A stretch of DNA of 64,000 nt from Methylosinus sp. C49 (GTDB taxonomy: Bacteria > Pseudomonadota > Alphaproteobacteria > Rhizobiales > Beijerinckiaceae), in NCBI RefSeq assembly GCF_009936375.1, contig NZ_AP022332.1, positions 1,359,501 to 1,423,500 on the forward strand, read 5' to 3'. The first letter of the stretch is position 1; each line of letters starts with the position of its first letter. The notes under the pieces were generated by a model. That model did not search any database, was not told the origin of the DNA, and worked only from the letters and a program-made list of their open reading frames with translations. A program made the translations under genes and the position numbers. Below, piece by piece: positions 38,401-45,843 of this stretch.

Positions 38401-38839
38401 GCTTGCGCACGGAGAGAGCGGCCGTCGTCCGCGCGCGCAGACGCTCGTCGTTCTCGATCGCGCGGCGCAGCCAGGCGGAGACGAATTCCATGGCCAGAAG
38501 ATAGATGAGCAGGCCGAGCTCGATGCGCGCATGCGTGCGTCCGATGACGCGGCGGCGCTCCACATAGGCGTCGTCGACATTGGCGGCGAGAAAATCGGTC
38601 CAATATTCGTTCTGCTGCGCCTTCACGCGCTGCAGCATGCGCGGATCGGCGAAAAAGCGCGCGAAATCCGAGAAGCCGCGGAGCCAGGCGTAAAAATCCT
38701 CGATCAGCTCCGGCACGCGCGCCGAGAGCGTCTCGCCGACGAAGCGGACATCCGCGACGGTCGACTCGTCGAGCCCATGCGAGGCGCGCAGCGAGTTGTG
38801 ATCGACGAGGAAGGCTGCGCCGTTCTCGCCGGGCGACAT
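35429..38839 (-). CDS. Globin-coupled hybrid histidine kinase with three receiver domains
   Basis: The 1136-residue protein has no membrane segment. Residues about 15-165 form a sensor globin with the likely proximal heme His103 (VIGRTHARIEL). HAMP-like and coiled-coil parts follow, then a GAF domain (about 285-425), a coiled coil, HisKA (ANMSHELRTPLN, His about 494), HATPase (NLLANAVKFTERGG, FGGTGLGLSI) and three receivers. The receiver acceptor motifs are LLLDIGLPDQSG, VVLDLMLPGVSG and VLMDLMMPEMDG. It should sense oxygen, NO or redox state through heme and relay phosphate to its own receivers and probably the REC-kinase-REC protein. It heads the operon with cheR. Confidence 0.9.
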   Translation of the reverse strand: MSPGENGAAFLVDHNSLRASHGLDESTVADVRFVGETLSARVPELIEDFYAWLRGFSDFARFFADPRMLQRVKAQQNEYWTDFLAANVDDAYVERRRVIGRTHARIELGLLIYLLAMEFVSAWLRRAIENDERLRARTTAALSVRKLIAFDSAVVVDTYGALTAQNLEDHRERLHHVASVMRAVTEGDLERHIDLAGPGDILGLSLNDLVDSLRGVAREMEAIAGGDYSAQPSPRSDKDQLGKSLQAMTRALREAAERNDRQMWLAEQENALAQAMSGNPTMRELAQRVLALLCRALSAQVGAQYVAEDGGATLRLAGAYAGVSGMREQWRLGEGLVGQVALDKRRIVVTDIPEDGLAIHWGLGQTPPRHLLIFPLLHEGETRGVIELGALQPFCERRLAILDFVSSGVGQAISSAEARGRIEQLLEESRAQGEELTAQQEELRQVNDTLEEHTRALELQKENLLATESALRQKAVELERTSRYKSEFLANMSHELRTPLNSSLILAKLLVDNRDGNLAPEQIKYAQSIYSAGNDLLALINDILDLSKIEAGKIELDMAPTAISTLLADLERRFEPLAAERRLQFSISVEPGAPDMIETDRQRLQQILSNLLANAVKFTERGGVRLIVRRESTQRVAFIVEDTGIGIADDQQETIFQVFRQANGGITRKFGGTGLGLSISREFAELLGGALSVRSTPGQGSAFSLLLPLRADGAATPMARREEPPPAPAAPAPAPISDDRDVIADSRRVALIVEDDPAFAEILRDLARELGFKCIVAGSAGDALTLARRFRPEALLLDIGLPDQSGLTVLELLKRDPAIRHAPIHVVSVHDYQKVAREMGAAGYILKPAKREQLVSAFRLLEEQLDRDKKSILIVEDEGVQRMALMELLSSADVEIVAVATAEDASREIDARRFDCVVLDLMLPGVSGFEFLERMSRDETRVAPPVIVYTARSLGMDEEQKLRRLSKSIIIKGARSPERLIEETTLFLHQAESKLSPEQQHMLEIARSRDNVLDGRRLLLVEDDVRNIFSLTAVLEREGVTVQIARNGREALERIDRDPTIDLVLMDLMMPEMDGLAAMRAIREREDKAALPIIALTAKAMPDDRAQCLSAGANDYISKPIDVEKLLSLIRVWMPK

Positions 38840-39196
38840 CAGCGTCCCCCCCGCGTGAATGCGCCGGCCGAGGCGCGCCGGAGTCTTTGGAAATTGTCGC
38901 GCATCGGCGGGGTCCGCAGGGGTTGATAAAGGGTTAATGTCTCAAAAGAATGGGCCGAGCGAACGCCGAGGCGGCCGCGCGGGAACGATTGGTATAAATG
39001 TGACGTGGCGCCGTCAATAGGCCGGCGCGGCGCGTCCTTCCCGGCGGAGAACGGGTCGACCGCTGCATCATAGAATGAATTCTATGACATTTCGGGAAAA
39101 ATGCCCGAATTTTTTAGACGATTGTCCCTCGACAGCGCGGGCCGCAGAGGCGAAAGTTCAGGGCCGCCGCGCTATCGCGTGTATTGGACCAATCGC
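38840..39196. other. Divergent intergenic region between the globin kinase and moxR operons
   Basis: This stretch of about 357 bases contains no convincing gene. It must hold both promoters. Its middle part is less GC-rich (GGTTGATAAAGGGTTAATG and TATAAATG), and a 20-base dyad lies at 39068-39087. Confidence 0.6.
39068..39087. promoter_or_regulatory. Inverted-repeat operator upstream of moxR
   Basis: TCATAGAAT-GA-ATTCTATGA is a perfect 9-base inverted repeat with a 2-base spacer, about 110 bases upstream of the likely moxR start. It is probably a transcription-factor site for the moxR-bat operon. The regulator is unknown. Confidence 0.55.
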
Positions 39197-40198
39197 ATGA
39201 ATCCGATGGAACCGCTTCGCTTTCTCTCCTCCGAGCGCGCCTTCGATGCGGGCGCGCGGCTCGGCGAGATCAGGACATTCTTGCAAGAGCGTCTCATCGG
39301 CGCCGATACGCTGGTCGAGCGCCTGCTGATCGGCCTCGTGGCCGACGGCCATGTGCTGCTCGAGGGCGCGCCCGGCCTTGCCAAGACGCGGGCGGTCAAG
39401 CTGCTCGCCGGCGCGTCCAATCTCACCTTCGCGCGCATTCAATGCACGCCCGATCTCATGCCGGCGGACATCACCGGCACGTCGATCTGGCGTCAGGACA
39501 AGAGCGTTTTCGAATTTTCGGCGGGGCCGATCTTTCATTCGCTGCTGCTCGTCGACGAGATCAATCGCGCGCCGCCCAAGGTGCAATCGGCGCTGCTCGA
39601 GGCCATGGCCGAGCGTCAGGCGACCATCGCCGGCGCGACCCATGCGCTGCCCGATCCATTCATGACCGTGGCGACGCAGAATCCGATCGAGCATGAAGGC
39701 ACCTTCCCGCTGCCGGAGGCGCAGCTCGATCGCTTCATGCTGCATGTCGAGCTGGCGCTGCCGGACGCCGCGACGGAGCGGCGCATTCTCGATCTCGTCG
39801 AGCGCGAGGATCAGGGCGCCGCGGCCGCGCCGCCCGCGGCGCTGCAGCCGGAGGAGATTGCCGCCGCGCGCCATGCGGCGCGATCGGTCTTTCTGTCCGC
39901 CGCGATCAAGGATTATATCGTGAGACTCGTCACCGCGCCGCGCGATGCGAGCGTCGCGCCGGAGCTGGCGGCGAAGATCGCGCATCCGTCCTCGCCGCGC
40001 GGCACGCTGGCGCTCGCCGCCGCCGCCAAGGCGCGCGCCTTTCTCGACGGGCGCGATTATGTCGCGCCGCAGGATGTGAGCGCGCTCGCGGTCGATGTCC
40101 TCTCGCATCGCACCATTCTCGGCTGGCGCGCGCTCGCCGAGGGCGAGACTCCGCGCGGCGTCATTCGCGCCTATCTCGATGCGGTTCCGCCTGCATGA
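39197..40198 (+). CDS. moxR: MoxR-type AAA+ ATPase
   Basis: The product of about 333 residues has Walker A (LLEGAPGLAKT), Walker B (LLLVDEINRAPPK), sensor 1 (FMTVATQNPIEHEGTFPLPE) and the C-terminal helical lid. MoxR ATPases are chaperone-like and work with the VWA proteins encoded beside them, here by the following genes. The start MNPMEPLRF was preferred because the 32 residues before it are Arg/Ser-rich and unconserved. The gene opens a seven-gene operon, and its stop overlaps the next start. Confidence 0.93.
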   Translation: MNPMEPLRFLSSERAFDAGARLGEIRTFLQERLIGADTLVERLLIGLVADGHVLLEGAPGLAKTRAVKLLAGASNLTFARIQCTPDLMPADITGTSIWRQDKSVFEFSAGPIFHSLLLVDEINRAPPKVQSALLEAMAERQATIAGATHALPDPFMTVATQNPIEHEGTFPLPEAQLDRFMLHVELALPDAATERRILDLVEREDQGAAAAPPAALQPEEIAAARHAARSVFLSAAIKDYIVRLVTAPRDASVAPELAAKIAHPSSPRGTLALAAAAKARAFLDGRDYVAPQDVSALAVDVLSHRTILGWRALAEGETPRGVIRAYLDAVPPA

Positions 40199-41112
40199 GC
40201 GCGTCGGAAGCGCCTGTCCTCGGCGTCGATCTCGATGTCGACTCCTTGATGCGTCTGCGGCTGCTTTCGACGCGCAGCAGCGCGCGCCGAGCCGCTGCGG
40301 CTGCGCCGCTCGGCGGCGTGGCGCGGCGTCGACGCGGGCGCGGGGCCGAGACCTATGACATTCGCCTATGGTCGGACGGCGACGATATGCGCAGCCTCGA
40401 TCGCAATGTCACCGCCCGCACCGGCGCGCCGCATGTGCGCACCTTTCACGATGAGCGCGAGCGCTCCGTGCTCTTTGTCGTCGATTTTCGCGCGCCCATG
40501 CTGTTCGGCACGCGCCGCGCCTTTCGTTCGGTCGCGGCGGCGGAGGCCGCGGTCGCCTCCGCCTGGCGCGTCATCGACTCGCAGGGCCGCGTCGGCCTCG
40601 CGGCGATCGGCTCGACGGGCGCGCGCTGCTTCGGCTTCGCCGTGGGCGCGCGCAGCTTTCCGCCTCTGCTCGTCGCGCTCGCCGAGGCGCATCGCATAGC
40701 GCTCGCGGAAGGAGCGGAAGCCGCCGAGGCGCCGCTCGCCGCGGCGCTGGAGGAAATGGAGAGCGTCGGCGGAACATCGGCGCTCACGCTCGCCAGCGCG
40801 CTGGATTCTCCGGGCGAAGCTTTCGACGCGATTGCGACGCGCATCGCGCGTCGGCGCGATCTCAGCGTGCTGCTCGTCGCCGATCGTTTCGAGCTGGCGC
40901 CTTCGCCGGGCCTCTATCCGTTTCGCACGCGCATGGAACAAGGCCTGCTGCGCATCGCGCATGACGCGCGGGCGGCGCCGGACCAGCGGCTGGCGCGCTT
41001 GCGCCGACTCGGCGCGCGCGCGCTCGAGATCGACGCCGGGCTGGTCGCGGAGACGATCGCGCCGCTTCTCGAGCGTTTCGACATGGAGCGGTTCGATGGC
41101 CGATCCTTCTGA
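40195..41112 (+). CDS. DUF58 domain protein
   Basis: The 305-residue protein has the DUF58 core, here with YDIRLWSDGDDMRSLDRNVT and HDERERSVLFVVDFRAPM, and a VWA-like fold in the remainder. DUF58 proteins nearly always follow MoxR and probably link the ATPase to membrane substrates. No membrane segment is obvious. Its ATG overlaps the moxR stop (ATGA). Confidence 0.9.
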   Translation: MSASEAPVLGVDLDVDSLMRLRLLSTRSSARRAAAAAPLGGVARRRRGRGAETYDIRLWSDGDDMRSLDRNVTARTGAPHVRTFHDERERSVLFVVDFRAPMLFGTRRAFRSVAAAEAAVASAWRVIDSQGRVGLAAIGSTGARCFGFAVGARSFPPLLVALAEAHRIALAEGAEAAEAPLAAALEEMESVGGTSALTLASALDSPGEAFDAIATRIARRRDLSVLLVADRFELAPSPGLYPFRTRMEQGLLRIAHDARAAPDQRLARLRRLGARALEIDAGLVAETIAPLLERFDMERFDGRSF

Positions 41113-41545
41113 TCTGCTCCAGCAATTGCGGCCGCTGCGCGCGCCGCCGCCGGACGGAGCGACGGAGGTTCTCCTCATGGCGCTCGTCGGTTGCTGCGTC
41201 GGCGCTCTGCTGACCCTCGCCGTCCTGTTCTGGCGCGCGCGCCGCCGTCGTCTGCGACGCGCCGCGCTTTCCGCGCTGGCGTCGGCGCGCGCCTTGCCGG
41301 CGACGGAACGGCTCGCCGCGCAGGCGAGAATGCTGCGCGATCTCGTCGGCGCGCTCGACGGCGGCGTCGCGCATTCGCATGGCGACTCCTGGCTGACGCG
41401 GCTCGACGCGATCTTCGCGACGAAATTGTTCAGCGAAGGCGAGGGCCGCGCTTTCGGCGATGCGCTCTATCGCCCGCGCGCCGATGATCCGAGCGAGACG
41501 CTCGATCGCGCATTGCAAAAGCTGCTGTCGAGGCTCGATCGATGA
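41096..41545 (+). CDS. DUF4381 domain membrane protein
   Basis: The 149-residue protein starts MADPSDLLQQLRPLRAPPPD, followed by one membrane helix (VLLMALVGCCVGALLTLAVLF) and a cytoplasmic part with a conserved SWLTRLDAIF. This is the DUF4381 layout typical of MoxR operons. It overlaps the DUF58 gene by 17 bases and the next VWA gene by 4. Confidence 0.85.
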   Translation: MADPSDLLQQLRPLRAPPPDGATEVLLMALVGCCVGALLTLAVLFWRARRRRLRRAALSALASARALPATERLAAQARMLRDLVGALDGGVAHSHGDSWLTRLDAIFATKLFSEGEGRAFGDALYRPRADDPSETLDRALQKLLSRLDR

Positions 41546-42501
41546 ACGGGCTCGAATTGGCGACGCCTCTCGCGCTCGCGCTCTTGCCCGCGCCTCTGCT
41601 GCTGCGCTTCTTGCGCGGGCGCGCGGCGGGCGGCGGATTGCCATTGCCGGAGACCATTCGTCATCGGCTCGGCGCCGGCGCGGCGTCCGGCGGTCTACGT
41701 CTTTCCTGGCGCGCCATCGCCTCGACGCTCGCCTGGATCGGAATTGTCATCGCGCTCGCCGGGCCACGCGTCGCCGGCGCCGTCGCGGCGCTGCCGGCGA
41801 CCGGGCGCGACATCATGCTGGCGCTCGATCTCTCCGGCAGCATGACGAAGACGGATTTCGAGTTGGGCGGCGTCGCCGCGAGTCGTCTCGCCGTGCTGAA
41901 ACATTTCGGCGCGGAGCTGATCCGTCGTCGCGCCGGCGATCGCATCGGCCTCGTCGTCTTCGCCGAGACGGCTTTCGCCGCGGCTCCGCTGAGCTTCGAT
42001 CTGCGCGCGGTGAGCGCGACGCTCGAGGAAATGGAGATCGGCCTCGTCGGCCGCTCCACCGCGATCGGCGAAGGGCTCGGCCTCGCGCTGAAGCGTCTCT
42101 CCGATTCCGCCGCGCCCTCGCGACTCGTGATTCTGCTCTCCGACGGCGCCAATAACGCCGGCGTCAGCGAGCCCGGCGCCGTCGCCGAGCTGGCGCGCGA
42201 CATGGGCGTGAAAATCTTCACCATCGGCCTCGGCGTGAATGATACGGTGGCCAATCCCGACGATACCGATGCGGTCGATTTCGTCGCGCTTCAGCATATA
42301 GCGGAGATCGGCGGCGGCGCGGCGTTTCGCGCGCGCACGGGCGCCGAGCTCGACGCCGCGACGCGCGCCATAGAGTCGCTCATCGCCGGTCCGACGCCGG
42401 CGCCGCCGACGATCGTCTATCGCGAGCTGTGGATCTATCCGGGCGCGGTCGCTTTCTTAGCGGCGATGGCGCTCGCGCTCGCGACGAGAGAGAGGCGATG
42501 A
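41542..42501 (+). CDS. VWA domain membrane protein, BatA-like
   Basis: The 319-residue protein has an N-terminal membrane segment and a C-terminal one (AVAFLAAMALALA) flanking a von Willebrand A domain. The metal-ion-dependent adhesion site is intact (LDLSGSM, with the later Thr/Asp positions in GRSTAIGE and LLSDGANN). BatA-type proteins are thought to be regulated by MoxR and to support envelope stress tolerance. The ATG overlaps the previous stop. Confidence 0.9.
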   Translation: MNGLELATPLALALLPAPLLLRFLRGRAAGGGLPLPETIRHRLGAGAASGGLRLSWRAIASTLAWIGIVIALAGPRVAGAVAALPATGRDIMLALDLSGSMTKTDFELGGVAASRLAVLKHFGAELIRRRAGDRIGLVVFAETAFAAAPLSFDLRAVSATLEEMEIGLVGRSTAIGEGLGLALKRLSDSAAPSRLVILLSDGANNAGVSEPGAVAELARDMGVKIFTIGLGVNDTVANPDDTDAVDFVALQHIAEIGGGAAFRARTGAELDAATRAIESLIAGPTPAPPTIVYRELWIYPGAVAFLAAMALALATRERR

Positions 42502-43409
42502 TCGAGATCGGAGATTTCGCTCTGCTGCGACCGCTGTGGCTGCTGGCTCCGCCGGCGTTGGCCTTGCTCGTCGCCATGACGCGGCGGCGCGACGTGCTCG
42601 GCGATTGGCGCCGCATCGTCGATCCGGCGCTGCTCGCTGTCATGCTGCGCCGAAGCGCGAGCGTCGGCGCTTCTCGCAGCGACGCGCCGCTTTTTTTCAG
42701 CGTCGCGCTCATCGCGCTCGCGCTCTGCGGGCCAGCGATGAAAATGCGCGGCGCCGAGCAGTTCCGCAATCTCGACGCCACTTTGATCCTGCTCGACGTG
42801 TCGCGCGCCGAGCGTTTGGGGCAGGCGGTCGCGGCGGCGCAATTTCTGCTCGAGCGCTCGGGCGCGCGGCAGATCGGCCTCGCGCTCTATGCCGGCGACG
42901 CCTATCTCGCGAGCCCGCTGACCGATGATGCGAAATCGCTCGAATCTCTGCTCTTCGCCATAGACGAGCGAACCGTGCCCGATGGCGGAACCAAGCCCGA
43001 TCGGGCGCTCGCCTTCGCCCGCCGACTGCTGCGTGAAGCGGATATCGCCGCGGCGGATATCGCCATTATCTCCGATGGCGAGGGGCTCGATCCACGCGCG
43101 GAGCGTCTCGCCGCCGCGCTCGCGCGCGAAGGACGCCATGTGCATAGTCTCTTCGTCTCGGCGCGTGGCGGCGCCGATGCGCTCGAGCCCGCCCGCCGCG
43201 CCGCGATGGCGTCGCTCGCAGCCGCCGGAAGTGGGCGCGCCGGCGACGCGGCCGATCCCGCCGAGATCGCGCGCGCGATCGAAGCGCGCGGCGTCGCGCA
43301 TATTGCAGAAGGCGATCTGCGCGCGCTGGAATGGCGCGACTATGGACGCTTTATCCTATTGCTCGCGGCGGCGCCGCTGCTGCTCGCGCTGCGCGGGAGG
43401 GGCGCATGA
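42498..43409 (+). CDS. VWA-like membrane protein, BatB-like with degenerate metal site
   Basis: The 303-residue protein has two N-terminal membrane segments (LLAPPALALLVAM and FFSVALIALALCG) and a C-terminal one. The VWA-like domain lacks the usual DxSxS. In its place is LLDVSRAERL, so metal binding is doubtful. It is the second VWA protein of the operon. The ATG at 42498 overlaps the preceding stop (ATGA). Confidence 0.88.
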   Translation: MIEIGDFALLRPLWLLAPPALALLVAMTRRRDVLGDWRRIVDPALLAVMLRRSASVGASRSDAPLFFSVALIALALCGPAMKMRGAEQFRNLDATLILLDVSRAERLGQAVAAAQFLLERSGARQIGLALYAGDAYLASPLTDDAKSLESLLFAIDERTVPDGGTKPDRALAFARRLLREADIAAADIAIISDGEGLDPRAERLAAALAREGRHVHSLFVSARGGADALEPARRAAMASLAAAGSGRAGDAADPAEIARAIEARGVAHIAEGDLRALEWRDYGRFILLLAAAPLLLALRGRGA

Positions 43410-44281
43410 TCTCGAATCATCGCATGAGAGGCGAGCCTGAAGGCTCGCGGTCCAGCGCGCGCCTCGGACCGCGAGCCTTCGGGCTCGCTCTTTTCTTCCT
43501 CTCTCTCGCGCTCGTGAGCGCATTATGGACTCTCGGGCCGCAGCTCGGCGGACGCGCATTGCTGGCGCTCGGCCTTCCGTCCCTTGCCGCGCAAGTCTTC
43601 GCCGATCCCGTCTGGAAAGGCGCCGCCTTCTACGCGGCCGGCCGCTGGGAGGAGGCCGCCGCCGCTTTCGCGCGCGATAGCGACAGCCTCTATGATCTCG
43701 GCAATGCGCTGGCGCTCGCCGGTCGTTACCGGGAGGCGATCGCCGCTTATGATCGCACACTGCGCGTCGATCCCGACGATGAGGACGCCGCCTATAACAA
43801 ATCCTTGCTGCTCGGCCTGCTCGAGCGCGAGAGCGCAGGCGGCGACGCCAAGGCCAATTCGGCCGCGACGGGCCAGCAGCGTGCGCTCGGCAGCCTCGAT
43901 GATGACAAGGGCGGCGGCGGGGAGGGCGCGGCGGGCGAGCGCGAGACCAGCTCGCGGCCGGGCGACCGCGGCGGCGCCAAAGCCTCCAAGCAGGGCAAGG
44001 GGCAGGAGGAGACGAAGGAGAGCGGCGCGGGCGCGACCGGCGCGGTCGGAGCTTCGGAAGGCGCGGGCCGCGCCGGCGGTCAGAGGATCGACGTCGCCGC
44101 TCTGCTGCATGAGCGCGACCGCCGCGTGCGTCGGCGTCTCGAGGCGCGCGCCATTCATGCGAGCGCCGATTGGCTGCAGAGCCTCGACGACGATCCCGGC
44201 CGTTTCCTGAAGCTGCGCATCGCAGCCGAGAAGGCGCGCCGCTTGCGCGCCGGCGGCGGCGCGCTGGAGGAGGATGATTGA
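43406..44281 (+). CDS. TPR protein of the bat operon, BatC-like
   Basis: The 291-residue protein has a membrane helix (LALFFLSLALVSALWTLG), then tetratricopeptide repeats (AAFYAAGRWEEAAAAF, YDLGNALALAGRYREAIAAY, DEDAAYNKSLLLGLLE). A low-complexity Gly/Ala/Lys linker (about 145-225) and a short basic C-terminus follow. It would scaffold the VWA proteins. Its first 28 codons contain a REP-like repeat pair (43431-43488), so the N-terminus is partly encoded by repeat DNA. The ATG overlaps the previous stop. Confidence 0.85.
   Translation: MISNHRMRGEPEGSRSSARLGPRAFGLALFFLSLALVSALWTLGPQLGGRALLALGLPSLAAQVFADPVWKGAAFYAAGRWEEAAAAFARDSDSLYDLGNALALAGRYREAIAAYDRTLRVDPDDEDAAYNKSLLLGLLERESAGGDAKANSAATGQQRALGSLDDDKGGGGEGAAGERETSSRPGDRGGAKASKQGKGQEETKESGAGATGAVGASEGAGRAGGQRIDVAALLHERDRRVRRRLEARAIHASADWLQSLDDDPGRFLKLRIAAEKARRLRAGGGALEEDD
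43431..43488. repeat. REP-like inverted repeat pair inside the TPR gene
   Basis: Two copies of the unit (GGACC plus hairpin GCGAGCC-TTCA-GGCTCGC) face each other, separated by 12 bases. The right copy has TTCG instead of TTCA. The pair is identical in design to the copies at 24.1 and 53.3 kb but lies within an open reading frame. Confidence 0.9.
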
Positions 44282-45498
44282 TGCCGCGCCGTCTCGCGCT
44301 TCTTCTGTTCTTCTTGCTGCAGCCTCTCGCGCAGGCGCTGGCGCAGGAGGAGCCGCCCTTCGGCCGCGTCGAGCTCCGCGTCGAAGCGCCATCCGAGACG
44401 CCCTATGTCGGCGAACCGCTGCGGCTGGTGATCCGCTCCGCCATACGCGGCCGTGTGCTGCTGGATCATATCATCCAGCCTTCGCTGCTCGATTTCGACT
44501 GGCAGCAATTCGGCGTCGACTCCTCCAGCGAGGAGATGATCGACGGCTTTTGGACGCCGGTGGTCGAGCGTGTGCTGATGATCTATCCGTTGCGCGCCGG
44601 GCGGCTCACCATTCCGCCCTTCAAGCGCCGCATCGCCTATCGCATCGACGAGAGCGGCAGGGTGGAGGCCGAATACGCTTCCCAGCCGCTCCAGATAGAG
44701 GCGCGCGCCCGCGACGGACTGGTTCCGCCGGGCGAGAGCTTTCTGCCGGCGCGGAGCCTGCGCATCACGGACGTCTGGGATATCGAGCCGGACAAGATTC
44801 CCTTCGGCGAGACGGCGCGGCGCACCGTCACTGTGGAGGCCGAGGGCGTCACCGCCGATCGCCTGCCGCCGCTGCCCAATTTCCGCGCGCCGGGAATCAT
44901 CACTTTCGCCGCGCCGGTGGAGCGGCGGACGATCGTGACCGATCAGGGGCCCGTTGCTCACGCGGTCTATCGCTGGAATGTGCGGCCCGTGTCCGCGGTC
45001 TCCGCCTATGCGCCGGCGATTCGCATCGCCTGGTTCGATGTCGCGACGCGGCGGATGCGCGAGGCGGTCGCGCCCGAGCGGCGCATCGCTTTCGGCGACG
45101 CGCCGCGCGAGCATTCGGCCACTAGGCTGCGCGAGAGTCCGGGCCTATCGGCGCCGCAGCCGATGATCGCCGCATTGGCGAGCTTCGTCGCCACGGCCGC
45201 TCTCATTTGTCTCGTCGTCGCCATGCGGGGGAGGATCGGCGTGCGCCGGCCGGCGGCGCTCGCGGCGTTGAGACGAGCCGCTCGCGCCGCGGACGCCGTC
45301 GCCTTTCGCCATGCAGCGCGCCGTTTGGCGCAGGCCGATCCAAAAGCCTGGGCGAGGATCGTCGCGCGCGAGGACATAGGTCCGGCGCTGGACGCGCTGG
45401 ACGCCGCGCTCTATGGGCCGAGGCCGGCGGCCGTCCCGGCGCTCGCGCCGCTGGCGCGCGCCATCGCCGCCGCATGGGCGCAGAGCTGCGCCGAATAG
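44281..45498 (+). CDS. BatD-like protein
   Basis: The 405-residue protein has a signal peptide (LALLLFFLLQPLAQALA), a large periplasmic region of beta-sandwich repeats (VELRVEAPSETPYVGEPL, RTVTVEAEGV), one membrane helix (IAALASFVATAALICLVVAM) and a basic cytoplasmic tail. This is the BatD/DUF-type architecture that ends many MoxR operons. Its ATG overlaps the TPR stop (TGATG). A TTG at 44278 is also possible. Confidence 0.85.
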   Translation: MPRRLALLLFFLLQPLAQALAQEEPPFGRVELRVEAPSETPYVGEPLRLVIRSAIRGRVLLDHIIQPSLLDFDWQQFGVDSSSEEMIDGFWTPVVERVLMIYPLRAGRLTIPPFKRRIAYRIDESGRVEAEYASQPLQIEARARDGLVPPGESFLPARSLRITDVWDIEPDKIPFGETARRTVTVEAEGVTADRLPPLPNFRAPGIITFAAPVERRTIVTDQGPVAHAVYRWNVRPVSAVSAYAPAIRIAWFDVATRRMREAVAPERRIAFGDAPREHSATRLRESPGLSAPQPMIAALASFVATAALICLVVAMRGRIGVRRPAALAALRRAARAADAVAFRHAARRLAQADPKAWARIVAREDIGPALDALDAALYGPRPAAVPALAPLARAIAAAWAQSCAE

Positions 45499-45516
45499 CG
45501 GGCGGAAACCGTCGTC

Positions 45517-45843
45517 TCACGGGACGACGGTGATCGTCCCGCTCATATGAGAATGCAGCCCGCAGCGAAAGGCCACCTCGCCCGGGCGCGTCAGCGTGAC
45601 GTCGAAGCTCTCGTCCTCATCGACATGCTCGGGCGAATGGAAGATTTCTTCCTTGCCCATCGCGCCGATGATGGAATGCGGCGCCTGATCGTGATTGACG
45701 AAAACGACGGTGTCGCCCGCACGCACGGTGATATGGACCGGCGCGAAGGCGAAATTTTCTATGCGCACCTCGGCCGCGAGGCCGGGACCGAGCGAGAGGG
45801 ACATTGCGAGAAGCGAGGCCCAGAAGAAAACGCGTCGTCTCAT
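45517..45843 (-). CDS. Periplasmic cupredoxin (amicyanin/plastocyanin-like)
   Basis: The 108-residue protein has a signal peptide (WASLLAMSLSLGPGLAA) and a type 1 copper site: His in APHSIIG, and Cys, His and Met in FRCGLHSHM. It is a small blue-copper electron carrier or copper-binding protein. No methylamine dehydrogenase genes are nearby, so the partner is unknown. Its start overlaps the stop of the upstream DUF1345 gene (ATGA), so the two form an operon. Confidence 0.92.
   Translation of the reverse strand: MRRRVFFWASLLAMSLSLGPGLAAEVRIENFAFAPVHITVRAGDTVVFVNHDQAPHSIIGAMGKEEIFHSPEHVDEDESFDVTLTRPGEVAFRCGLHSHMSGTITVVP

Noticed and set aside
39197-45498. Methanol dehydrogenase accessory cluster (mxaRSACKLD)
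   Set aside because: MoxR, DUF58 and VWA genes are shared by both cluster types, but no mxaF, mxaJ, mxaG or mxaI gene is present and the TPR and BatD genes match the aerotolerance-type bat operon.
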